Assembly: GCA_014529385.2 (NCBI GenBank) | Contig: CM043944.1 | Span: 173,354,740 to 173,418,739 of the forward strand | DNA: 64,000 nt | Direction: 5' to 3' | From: Adiantum capillus-veneris | Lineage: Eukaryota > Streptophyta > Polypodiopsida > Polypodiales > Pteridaceae | In this document: in pieces, positions 54,609-64,000 of the stretch | Layout of the letters: every line of letters begins with the position of its first letter | Position numbering within the stretch: the first letter of the stretch is position 1 | Position numbers and translations under genes: made by a program | The notes under the pieces: model-generated | Databases searched by the model: none | Told to the model about the DNA's origin: nothing | What the model saw: the letters and a program-made list of their open reading frames with translations, nothing else

Positions 54609-57184
54609 CTGTATTTTGGGTAAAATGCAGCATTCTAGGTTTCCAAAGGATGGTTCAGTTAGGGCCACATATAGCTTGTAGCTTGTGCATAGTGATGTTT
54701 GTGGGCCCATGGAAACTCGAACCTTGGGCAATTACCTTTACTTCGTGAATTTCATTGATGATTACTCCAGGAATGCATGGGTATTTCCGCTTAATAAAGC
54801 AAAGTCCGAAGTTGTTATGTGCTTCAAACAATTTCTGGCTATGATTGAAAATGTCTCGAAATGTACTATGGGCACCCTCCGTTCTGATCGAGGGGGGGAG
54901 TATATGTCTCATGAATTTAATGCATTTCTGGCTAGTCGTGTGGATAAAACACCAGTGTACAATGCCTTATATGCCTCAACAAAATGGTGTTGCTGAGAGG
55001 AAAAACAAGTCACTTACGGAAATGGCACGATTATATGGTCAAAAGTCAAGCTTTGCCGCATTCTTTTTGGCTTGAGTCCATCATGTGTGCCACTTATGTA
55101 TTAAATAGGTGTCCTACGAAAGCTTTGCACTCTATTACTCCATATGAAGCGTGGCATGATAGAAAGTCTTCTATTGAGCACATGCGTGTTTTTGGCTGTT
55201 TGGCATATGATTTCAATTGGATGATAAGGATGTCAAATGTATTTTTGTTGGTCATAGTGTTGAAAGCAAAGGTTAAAGGTTGTATCATCCACAAACAAAG
55301 TGTATTAGACAGAAATGTAAGCTCACAGGACATTTATGACACTTTGTTGCCTCTTTTCAATAGTGGAAGTTTGAGTGTAAATTCCAATGAGGCAAATGTA
55401 AAGCCTATGGGGATTTCCAAAAATGTTACAGATCATCCTATTACTGATGCAGATGTACATGATGTATTTGCTGAGGAAAGGGCTGAAAATGAGCATGCTA
55501 GAGGTATGCCAAAATGGATGGTGCATACATTGCGTGACAGTAAATTGGATGCACCTTTGTCTAATCGTTCTCGTTTAGGCTCTGGCCATGCATCTTATGC
55601 ATCAGATTGTTATGCTTTGGCTGTGTCTAGCTTACATGATGTTGAGGAACCTCTGTCTTTTGATGAAGCACAAAATTCAAAAAATTGGATGGTTGCCATG
55701 CAATCAAAATATGATGCACTTATAGAAAATGACGCATGGACTTTATGTGATTTTCCTCCTGGCAAAAAGACCATTGGTACAAAGTGAGTTTACAAGTCGA
55801 AACGCAAGCCGGATGGTGAGGTTGATCGCCATAAGGCTCGAATTGTTGCAAAAGGCTATGTGCAACAGAAAGGCATAGATTATGAAGAAACTTTTTCCCC
55901 ACTTGTCCTATGACTATTGTTCATTTTTTATGTGCATTGGCAGCTCATTTTGGTTGGGATGTACATCAATCAGACATTGTTACTACTTTCTTGAATGGTG
56001 ACATATTTGAGGAATTTTATGTAACGCAGCCTTGCAGTTTTGTCAAGAAAAGACAAGAGGACAAAGTGTGTAGATGTAAGAAGGCTTTGTATGGGTTGAA
56101 GCAATCTCCTCGTGCTTGGTATGAGAAGGTTGACACTCATTTGGTCAAACGAGGCTTTTGTAACAGTCCAACAGAAAGCACATTGTATGTAAAGCGTGAG
56201 GGTGACGGACTTCTCATTGTGGTTCTTTATGTAGATGATTTGCTGATCACTGGACCAAATGAGAGACATATTGCTGAATTTAAGGTTGATTTGAATTCTA
56301 CTTTCAAGATGAAATATTTGGGGATGTTGCATCATTACTTGGACATACAGTTTAAGCAGTGTGATGGTGGTATTGCCTTGTGTTTGAAAAGTTACATAGA
56401 CACATTGTTATGTAAATTTGGACTTGAGGATTGAAAACCTATTGCTACTCTCATGCAAACAGGTTTGAAATTGAGTCTTTATGATGCTGGTGATCCTGCT
56501 GATGTCACTCTTTACCAAACTGTTGTTGGTTGCCTCATTTATGTATGCAACACGAGGCCGGGTATTCAATTTGCAATCTCACAGGTTAACAGATTTATGC
56601 ATATCCCAGGGTCTAAGCATTGGCAGGCTGCCAAAAGGGTTTTTCGTTACCGTAGTGGCACTTTACATCTTGGATTGTTTTATCCCAAGGGGGGATCATT
56701 GCCGCCAGACTTACCTGCTTTTTTGAACTCAGATTGGGCTGGTTGTTTTGACATGCGAGTGTCCATAAGTGGTTTTTGTTTCATGCTTGGTAGTTCATGT
56801 ATATCATGGTTGAGCAAGAAGCAACCTAGTGTGGAAACTTCTAGTTGTGAGACTGAGTACAAGGCAGTCTTCATAGTTACGGTTGAGTGTGTATGGCTCA
56901 GATGCCTTATGGATGATTTGGGTGTTGGATAGGACACTACAAACACTATCTACACTGACAGTCAGAGCGCACTGGCAGTTGCGAGGAACCCAGTTTTTCA
57001 TGCTCGTAGAAAGCACATTGAGGAGCATTACCACTATGTCAGGGAGAGGCTCTCAGTAGGAGAGATCAACTTGGCTTATGTGCCAACACATGACAACCTT
57101 GCAGATATTTTCACAAAGGCATTGTCTTGTGAGAAGTGAGAAGCTTTTTGTAAAGCTTTGGGCCTACTCCCCTTTGTGGACTGA
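54609..57184 (+). pseudogene. integrase to RNase H of copia B
   Basis: Starts CILGKMQHSRFPKDGS (integrase zinc finger end), then DYSRNAWVFPL, TLRSDRGGEYMSHEF, TPYEAWHDRK, RT (LYVDDLLITGPNERHIAEF) at 55910-56434 and RNase H at 56453-57184 (CETEYKAVF, TDSQSALAVA). Frameshifts or stops at about 54945, 55075, 55787, 55905, 56432 and 56930. Closely parallels copia A. Confidence 0.93.
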
Positions 57185-57259
57185 TCATGTCCTCAGGGCA
57201 TGGCCCTTTCCTTTACTCATGTGCCATCTCTCATTTACCGCATCACTCCAGGGGGGATT

Positions 57260-57485
57260 TGTTACCATATACATGTGGTAGTGATGTGTGTGAACCCACT
57301 AGGACCGCCGGGGCATTTTCCCCTCTTTAGGAGGTTTTTTTCCTCGTGCATTGAATATACTCCCATCACTCTAGGGATATTTATCTTTCCATTGCACAAT
57401 AAGTAACACACTCTCTGTTGTGTGCCTTGAGATTCCTTCATCTTCTCCAGGCTGTGTGCATTTCTCTAATACCCTAATGCCAACA
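57260..57485 (+). repeat. 3' LTR of copia B
   Basis: TGTTACCATATACATGTGG to CCTAATGCCAACA, preceded by PPT CCAGGGGGGATT (57248-57259) and followed by the TSD ATGCC. Confidence 0.95.
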
Positions 57486-57780
57486 ATGCCGACGAGGATT
57501 TTTCTACCATGAAGCTACCAACATTTAGCAGCATCGGGAACGAAGAATAGAACAATTGATGAGGGTTCTGCATCAGCACATCCACTTTGATAGACTAACC
57601 AGATACATGAGGCCTGACAAAAATCTAGCCTCAACATTCCACAAGTTAGTACCACAACACATGCATACACCTATAGATTTGGCCATGTGGGGCTTTTATC
57701 GGCTTGTAGCAGTGGTGGAGAAAAATAAATGGGCTAAACCATCCGGCATCCCAATCCTTGTTGGAGCTGTAAGGTCCCCA
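57486..57780 (+). pseudogene. degraded ORF, right part (host of copia B)
   Basis: After removal of copia B the frame KPQGYA continues into DEDF, then after a one-base shift YHEATNI*QHRERRIEQLMR, HQHIHFDRLTRYMRPDKN, MHTPIDLAMWGFYRLVAVVE, WAKPSGIPILVGAVRSP. TAG stands where CAG fits. Helix-rich, probably a protein of an old retroelement. Confidence 0.4.
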
Positions 57781-58350
57781 TCCTAAAAGATCGGGGCGAC
57801 TTGGAAGATAGCCTTCTTTATCCTCTAAATCCGTTGACAACACCCTACTCCGTTAATGCGAAGCAAGGATATGAGCAATGAAAGAGAAGAAGACTTCCAC
57901 CTATTGCGTTCGTAGTTGCAAGACCCTACGCCACAAGCCAGTCGATGAGGTTAAAGGTTCTATGGACGATTCTACATTAAGAGAGAAGAAATCCCTTTCA
58001 CATATTAAAGATCCAAAAACAACGCCTTTTTCCCCGCGTTTAAGAGGCACGGCCGCCATCTTTAAATCCGAAATATGACATGAGATAAATCTCTAACTAA
58101 CGAAAACAAAGTGAAAAGTACTCGACTAATCGAGTCCACCCATCCTTGATCGGCAACCTGAGCCAGTCCCCACTTTCCACACCGCACTCACCCTTTTTAC
58201 CACACTGTTTAACATATACAAACAGTGTTCCTTAATTAGTTCCAAACACAGGTTCTTTTATACAGCCCTTCAAACAATACCAAAACAATTCAAATAAGGT
58301 CTAATGTAACAACCCTATTATTCAACAAAAATAACTTTTCTAATTTCTCA
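57781..58350. other. no recognisable gene
   Basis: TGTAAGGTCCCCATCC at about 57768 has the look of an LTR start, but no partner or end is seen. No domains in any frame. Confidence 0.35.
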
Positions 58351-58353
58351 TGA

Positions 58354-58556
58354 GTTTGCCGCTACCCGCGGACTTCCTCTATCTAACCAACAGAGCCTTT
58401 ACAAAAGATTTATTCGCTAACCGCGAATTGCGCAACCTTCCCATCTCACTAACCGCGAGGCAGCCCGCTAACCGCGAGAAACAAAAGAGAGCCGATAACC
58501 TCAACTTAATTTTCGCTAACCGTGGAATCATCTCGCTACCCGCGAGAACAAAATAT
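58354..58556. repeat. array of short palindromic motifs (CGCTAACCGCGA)
   Basis: Six spaced copies of (T)CGCTA(A/C)CCGCG(A/G) or near variants in about 200 bp: near 58360, 58411, 58449, 58468, 58513 and 58534. The motif is a small inverted repeat (TCGC...GCGA) and stands out from the AT-rich surroundings. Could be a protein-binding array or part of an LTR. Confidence 0.75.
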
Positions 58557-58824
58557 ATTCTTTCAACAATTCTTCTCATTAAATGATTCATCAAACATGA
58601 TCAACCAATTCTTCATATCAATCAGAAACCACTTATCAAACAATAACAATTTATTAAACAATAACAATCCAACAACAGTGACAATTTATCAAACAGTTCT
58701 TTCACTAATCTATGAAAACATATGCTTGTTTCATGTGATTGAAGAATCACGTTTCAGGTCGGTTTAAAGTAAGGTCTAAGTTCATCTTACCAGTCAACTA
58801 TGCATAATTATAAATTTGTCTTAC

Positions 58825-59001
58825 CGAATTTGGAGTGCGTGCGGCTAACTCCTGTTCTAGAGGTTGGACGGCTTCGACTTCCCCTTCGGTTGATGCTTCC
58901 GCATGAGATACGTTTGGAGTTGACACCTTTCTTCCCACCTTCCTTGGTGGTGCAACGGCATGGACGTCCTTAGAAATTCGCGTTACACGCTTCGGGGCCA
59001 T
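58825..59001 (-). CDS. possible first coding exon, unknown protein
   Basis: ATG at 59001 opens MAPKRVTRISKDVHAVAPP, a basic N-terminus, and after 59 codons the frame reaches a strong donor (TTCG/GTAAGACA) at 58825/58824, phase 0. Upstream lie a CT microsatellite in the inferred 5' UTR and a TATA box at 59229-59236. No downstream exon found, so the gene may be truncated, or this may be the start of a retroelement gag. Confidence 0.35.
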
Positions 59002-59032
59002 AGATTCGGAATGGAGAAAAGAAAAGCGCGTC

Positions 59033-59035
<3 letters not shown>

Positions 59036-59078
<43 letters not shown>
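59036..59078. repeat. (AG)n microsatellite
   Basis: About 21 AG units, (CT)n in the inferred 5' UTR of the minus-strand exon at 58825-59001. Confidence 0.95.
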
Positions 59079-59080
<2 letters not shown>

Positions 59081-59228
59081 ACAAATCGGGTGACGGCACA
59101 TCGACGATTGGAGATAGACATGGCTTGAAGGTGAGAGATTAAGGGAGAGAGGATTCCTCCGGTGCGTCGTTGCGAGAGAGCTTCCGCTTCCGTAAATGTG
59201 TGTGTTCAAAGTGAGAGGAGAATGATCC

Positions 59229-59236
59229 TTTATATA
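59229..59236 (-). promoter_or_regulatory. TATA box candidate
   Basis: Minus strand GCGTATATAAAGGATC, about 230 bp upstream of the ATG at 59001. Confidence 0.45.
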
Positions 59237-59249
59237 CGCTCTAGGGGGG

Positions 59250-60224
59250 TGCTAAGAATATTGAGAGATTTCAAAAATAGGAGAAAGAAAAGCTCGCGCG
59301 TCGTCGCGACTCTATTTTTTTATTTTTTATTTTTGCGTTCGCGAATCCTTTACGCGATTTTTAAAAAGCTCTATACTTACAAGTTCCCATTCTATTTTGA
59401 AAGAGAGAAAGAAAGAAGTATCCTAATTTTGACTCACCTCTTTTTCTTTCCTAAAAATACTATCTCTAAGCTTTTTCTTCACACATAGATTAGGTTCCCA
59501 CATAAACCTATTGTTCCACATAAAGAAAGATCATAAATAAATGGATTTTGAACCCGATTTTCGATCCGATTGCTCTGATAAACTCATGATGACTCACAAA
59601 ATTGAGAATCTCAATTACTTTGCAAAATATCTGAAATGATTTATATGGATAAATGTTGGGTACATTACAGGAGCCGAGTTCTTAACCAAAATGGCGGCTT
59701 GCTCAATCGGAGAGCGCGATTCACTAGAAGGTGTCCCTAACTCAAATGAATGGGAAGAAAGAGTATGGCAACCAAAGACTAAGAAGTCAATAGCACCATC
59801 CACTTCTACATGGCCCACCAGAGCTACAAGGACAACCCAATGTTGTGGGAGCGAATCACACCACCTATAAAATGCATGCAACACTACCCAGATTAACATA
59901 ATTTCAATCAAGGACACAAATGACATGATATGCGCACATAGGAAATCTCTATAGCTTGTCAAGTTGAGACCATCCTACACATACGACACTCTGGAAGGCC
60001 AACTAAACCAAAATCAAGAATCTCATTGCTCTGAACTACACGGCCCAACCTACATACACACAAACGGAAGGAAACTCTCCAAATCATACCAGAAGTGTAT
60101 GAAACTTAAGGAACACCATCCCCTCACTAGGATACACCTTCCTCAAAGCTTCTACACTCAAAATCCTCACTTCAAACCCATTTTCTGCAAACGTGTATGA
60201 GACATAGCAAAATTTTGAAAGTGC
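59250..60224. other. no recognisable gene
   Basis: AT-rich and then repeat-like sequence. The 115-codon minus frame at 59615-59962 has hydrophobic runs but no recognised domain. GATTGCTCTGATA at 59568 resembles a degenerate reverse PBS, without an adjoining LTR. Confidence 0.35.
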
Positions 60225-62384
60225 CCAAAAGAAGAAATTCACTATCTAGGGCATGTTATTTCAGCTAATGGGATATATATAGATCAATCCAAAGTGGATA
60301 CCATCTTAGAAGAGTTACAGATTTTTTTGGGATTTGCAGGTTTTTATCGAAGGTTCGTTAAAAACTATGCTAATATTGTTGTTCCCATGACGAATCAACT
60401 AAAAGGCAAAGGAAAAGCTTTTCAGTGGGGATCCGCTCAACAACACAATTTTGATACGCTCAAGGATGCATTAGCTACAACTCCCATACTAGCTATTATA
60501 GATCCTTTAAACCATTCATTTTGGAAACGGATGCCAGTGACCATGCTATTGGAGCAGTCCTATTACAAGACGGACGGCCAATTGCATTTGAAAGCAAGAA
60601 GCTTGATACAGCTCAACAGAACTACTCTGCTTATGAGCGCGAAATCTATGAAATAGAGTCTGTCTTAAAAACATGGTGGCAGGTGCTCAGTTTGAGATTG
60701 TATTTGACCATGAAAGCATCAAATGGTTTACTCAACAAACGGATCGAAAAGCCAGGTGGGCCGAGATTCTTCAAGAATATGATGCCAAGCTCAGGTATTT
60801 TAAAGGTCGATACAATGTGGTGGCTGACGCTCTAAGTCGTATGTCGGAGATCAATTCACTCTTGTTCACGGAACTTTGTAGTGAATTTTTGGATTCTCTC
60901 AAAGGCAAATATGAGCATGATGAAGCATATTCCAAAGTGTGGAGCCATGTACAAATGAGGGATCCTTCTCACTCCAATGATGGTAGTGTAACGTTAACCT
61001 CCACACTTAGTTCTCCTCTATCGAGTGACAAACTACAGCGATGGAAGCATTTCACCATCGACAACGGGTACCTACTCCATAAGGGGAGAGTTTGTGTACC
61101 GACAGACACAGACATTCGGTGCCAAATTCTTTATGAATGTCATGATAGTCCAAGTGCAGGGCACCCAGGTATTAGAAAAACTTATGCTCTTGTACGACGA
61201 CAGTTTTACTAGCCAGGTATACATGGATTTGTACAAGCTTATGTCTTGCACTGCCAAAAATTTCAAGTTAAAAAAGCAGAGTGCTTGAAAGCAAGAGGAA
61301 TCTTACATCTTTTGGAGATTCCCAATGGAAAATGGGAAAGCATCTCTATGGACTTTATTGTGGGTTTACTAACCATTGCACGAGGTCATGACTCGGTATG
61401 GGTGGTCATAGACCGGTTGACTAAATTATGTAAGTTTATTCCAACCAAATCAACGGTTAAGACACCAGAATTAGCCAAGTTATTTGTGGACAATCTATAC
61501 AAGTTGTATGGTTTGCCAAGTAACATTGTCAGTGACCGTGATCCCAAGTTTCATAGTCACTTCTGGAGGGTTGTATTTAAACGATTGGGTACACAACTGA
61601 ACCTCAGTACAACCGATCATCCAGAAATAGATGGTCAGACTGAACAAGTTAACCAAGTGCTAGAGGATATGCTAAGAGCATATGTCATCAAAAATAGTCA
61701 GACTGGGAAGAATACTTACCTATTCTCGAGTTTGCCTACAACAATGCTAAGCATGTCACAAATGGATTTAGTCCTTTCATGCTCATGTATGGGTTTCAAC
61801 CTAGGTCACCTGTTATGGTGGGATTGGCAACCAAAAAGCTCCAACAGGTTAAGGATTTTCTCCAAGACCGCATGGATATGCTGAAACTCGCTCATCAGAA
61901 TGTCCGACAAGCAAAGGATCGGTATAAGAAGTATGTCTTACCTTCGAGGAAGTGAAGGAAGTATTTTTACGTGTGTCAGAACTTCAGAAAGTCTGAAAAT
62001 TGGGCCAACACCTAAATTATCTCCCCGATATTTTGTTCTTTTAAAATACTCAAGCGAGTAGGTGATCGTGCCTATAAATTATTGCTACTTACACATTCTC
62101 ATATTCATCCAGTGTTTCATGTAAGCCATTTACATAAGCGGTTACATGGGGATGACAATGTCATTGACCAACAGGTTTTGGTTGATTTCATTGAATCTCC
62201 TACCTTACCGCATGAACCTGAACGTGTTCTCGATTATCATGAGTTATGTACACGTCATCATGTACATCAACAAGCCTTAATCAAGTGGAAAGACCGACCT
62301 GAGAAAGGTGCCACTTGGAAAAACATTAGTGTTCTTAAGAAGAAGTTTCCCACTTTTGTTTTCGAGGACGAAAAGTCTTCTTAA
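60225..62384 (+). pseudogene. RT end, RNase H, integrase and chromodomain of E
   Basis: RT/RNase H joint QSKVDTI, FLGFAGFYRRFVKNYA, LKGKGKAFQWGSAQQHNFDT, RNase H METDASDHAIGAVLLQDGRP and FEIVFDHESIKWF. Integrase zinc region CQILYECHDSPSAGHPGIRKT and core VIDRLTKLCKFIPTKS, VSDRDPKFHSHFWRVVFK, DHPEIDGQTEQVNQVLE. The C-terminus has FHVSHLHKRLHGDDN and a chromodomain-like end (RVLDYHELCTRHHVHQQALI, KWKDRPEKGATWKNI), which in chromoviruses guides integration to particular chromatin. Frameshifts near 60500, 61210, 61720 and 61935. Confidence 0.92.
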
Positions 62385-62394
62385 GGGGGAGAAA

Positions 62395-62546
62395 TGTCAA
62401 CACACTGGCAAAGCCGGACTAGACAAGGACAAGGCAGGATAAACAATGTGGAAAGGAAGTCCAACTAGGGCAAAGGGACAAGGGCCATGGTATATAGTGG
62501 GTGGTTGGGTGGTGGACTCTTAGGTTCTAGTTCCCCTTGTGTAACA
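62395..62546 (+). repeat. 3' LTR of chromovirus E
   Basis: 152 bp, TGTCAACACACTGGCAAAGC to TTGTGTAACA; homologous to the LTRs of D in reverse orientation. Confidence 0.92.
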
Positions 62547-63264
62547 ATTGGACCCCTTTAAAACCTATCCAATAGCATTCAAGCACATCATGAGGACCAC
62601 ATGTGGAGGATCATTTGAACATGTGTGTTTTATGCTTATTAAGTCATTTGGTTGAATTGAATACTTCAAGGACATAGTCAATCAAGCAAGTATGTGTCTT
62701 TTATGCTTCTTAAGTCATTTGTCTTTAATTGAATACTTCAAGCCTTAGTCAATCAAGCATTGAAACATTCATGCCTCTTGAGAATTTATCTATGAATTTA
62801 ACATTTCAAAAACCTTAGTCATTTAAGCATAAAAATCACCTCAAGCTTTGGGCAACGTTCCCACAACCACTTTAAGCATCTTAGCACCTCATGTTTGGGT
62901 AGGATTCCCACCTTGAGGTTAGCCCTAGCTTGCATAAGGTCAAATGACTTTTTAACACTAACTTTTGGAGGTCTTTAATGAAGCTAACCCTAAGGTATTT
63001 TAGCTCCATTAGATGCACGTTGCTCTTTGATAGACTACCTCCTTTTGGACCCTTATTGAGATGTAACCATCTCTCCTCTTGGTCCCTATTACTGAGGTGA
63101 CCCTATTGGGATGCAATCATTTCTCATTTTGTTCCTCTGTTGAGATAGGTCTAGAAGCACATATATATATCCTAACTCTTGTTCCCATTTTATCTTCCCA
63201 TATTAAGTGATCAGTTTAATATGAGAAAATCATTGGGTAAAGTTGGGTATTATATTTTATAACA
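62547..63264 (-). repeat. LTR of gypsy F, partial
   Basis: The minus strand starts TGTTATAAAATATAATACCC and matches the solo LTR at 33890 over several hundred bases, up to ATTGGACCCC where chromovirus E begins. Contains a direct duplication of about 68 bp with AATTGAATACTTCAAG (62650-62765). The element-orientation PPT (TTCAAGAGAGAGGTAA) lies at 63265-63280. Confidence 0.85.
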
Positions 63265-64000
63265 TTACCTCTCTCTTGAAATCATAGTCGTCCTTGACTA
63301 CTACGAGGTAGAGAAGATGAAGCCTAGTCATTAGTCCATGTTTCTTAGCAGGTAGAGGATCCCTTTTTACCCTACGACATCATTCCAGAATGGAGACTAA
63401 TCCATTTGGTGCTCGGGAGACTTAGTTGCTGCAAGCATGCCTGCTCTAGTCCATATCATACTTCCAAAGTAGAATGACAAGTTCTACTTGGTGTTTGGGA
63501 GACATTGTCACCACAAACATGATCCTAAGCATGCATACTTCTTAAATTTTGTGCACACTAAAAGAAAGAGAATGAGTGTCATAATACTAAAACATTGTTC
63601 ATTTAAAATGCATTTTCATTTGCTTACTCTAGTGTAGCATTGTAAGCATTGACAAGGTTCATATTATCCTTAAGCTAGGTTCCTTGCATCCTTTTTGCAT
63701 CTTTAAAAGGCTAATTCTTAAACTTAGCAAGATATCATTGGATACTCTTACAATTTTTGCATATTTAAAAGGTTAATTCTTAAACTTAGCAAGATATCAT
63801 TGGATAATCTTACAATTTCTTAGTACGTTGTCTTCGATCTCTGGCGAGTCCTCCATTATTGGTTCTTTTGGTGGCTCTCCTTTGTAAGGCTTGAGTAGGA
63901 TCACATGGTTAGCATTGTGAATGAGCCAATGGTTGGGCAACTTTAACTAATAATCCATCTCATTGATTGGCTTAATAATTTTAAAAGAAAGGACCATAGT
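63265..64000 (-). mobile_element. gypsy F internal region, runs off the window
   Basis: The last part of a Ty3/gypsy integrase is seen on the minus strand at about 63845-64000: LKLPNHWLIHNANHVILLKP followed by YKGEPPKEPIMEDSPEIED, the usual integrase C-terminal layout (L..P.....HNVFHVSLLRPY). Between it and the LTR is non-coding 3' sequence with a tandem duplication. The rest lies beyond 64000. Confidence 0.75.
63694..63817. repeat. 62-bp tandem duplication
   Basis: TTAATTCTTAAACTTAGCAA or close variant occurs twice with a 62-bp period, together with GATATCATTGGATA and CTTACAATTT. Confidence 0.88.

Larger units (their letters stand above)
14149..57485 (+). mobile_element. Ty1/copia element B, hosting three nested elements
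   Basis: The LTRs at 14149-14359 and 57260-57485 are homologous and in the same orientation, and are flanked by the perfect 5-bp duplication ATGCC (14144-14148 and 57486-57490), which proves that both ends belong to one insertion although they lie 43 kb apart. Element sequence proper: LTR and leader 14149-14465, leader and gag N-terminus 19376-20043, gag C-terminus and protease start 48936-49820, integrase to RNase H 54609-57184, PPT, 3' LTR. The gaps are insertions D, G and C. B belongs to the same family as copia A (38532-43692). It is inactive: stops, frameshifts, and about 130 codons between protease and integrase lost. Confidence 0.93.
60225..62546 (+). mobile_element. chromovirus E, 5'-truncated
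   Basis: Same family as chromovirus D. Starts in the middle of RT (EIHYLGHVISA) without 5' LTR, gag or protease, and ends with a complete 3' LTR (62395-62546) behind the PPT TTAAGGGGGAGAAA. Inserted in, or joined to, the LTR of gypsy F: the F LTR sequence ATTGGACCCC starts at 62547. Confidence 0.92.

Noticed and set aside
59615-59962. 115-codon minus-strand frame as a membrane protein
   Set aside because: Hydrophobic runs but no recognisable family, no start context, and repeat-like surroundings.

Overview
The window looks like nuclear DNA of a land plant with a repeat-rich genome. The evidence is one intron-containing plant LRR receptor kinase gene, plant-type Ty1/copia and Ty3/gypsy (chromovirus) LTR retrotransposons, a plant LINE-type ORF1 relic and long (AG)n microsatellites. 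A fern or other non-flowering plant is my guess; the sequence alone does not prove it.

Layout. 1-3250: gene-poor DNA with a broken LINE-like ORF1 (minus strand) and a 376-bp inverted-repeat element carrying a tRNA-like segment. 3254-5607: the only convincing host gene, a two-exon LRR receptor-like kinase of the ZAR1/LRR-III type (minus). 5608-14148: promoter side of that gene, then diverged dispersed repeats. 14149-57485: a nested transposon tower, resolved here by LTR ends, target-site duplications and interrupted reading frames. Its base is copia element B (LTRs 14149-14359 and 57260-57485, TSD ATGCC), which sits inside an older degraded ORF. Inside B are chromovirus D (14466-19375, minus), gypsy G (20044-48935, minus) and copia C (49821-54608, plus). 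Inside the gag gene of G is a 19.3-kb terminal-inverted-repeat DNA element, T (27230-46566). Inside T are a solo LTR (33890-35514, TSD CTGAC) and a recently inserted copia element A (38532-43692, TSD CGTAC). 57486-60224: the rest of the degraded ORF, an array of short palindromic motifs and a possible first exon with TATA box. 60225-64000: the 3' half of chromovirus E (plus), inserted in the LTR of gypsy F (minus), which runs off the window.

The most unusual object is T. Without its two insertions it is about 12.5 kb. It carries a transposase-like gene (plus, left end), three orphan genes on the minus strand, and a multi-exon plus-strand gene whose reading frame joins a histone H3-like fold, an acidic linker, an Ulp1-type cysteine protease (HW and QTDDYSCG motifs) and an RG-rich basic tail. 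Between and inside these genes lie at least four clusters of long hairpins that share the core ACCAAGCGA(A/G)T although their flanks differ. T, G, B, D and A all carry premature stops, most of them explainable by a single C-to-T change from CGA, CAA or CAG, as expected for silenced, methylated DNA. T as it stands is therefore probably a dead copy of a family that I cannot match to a named superfamily.
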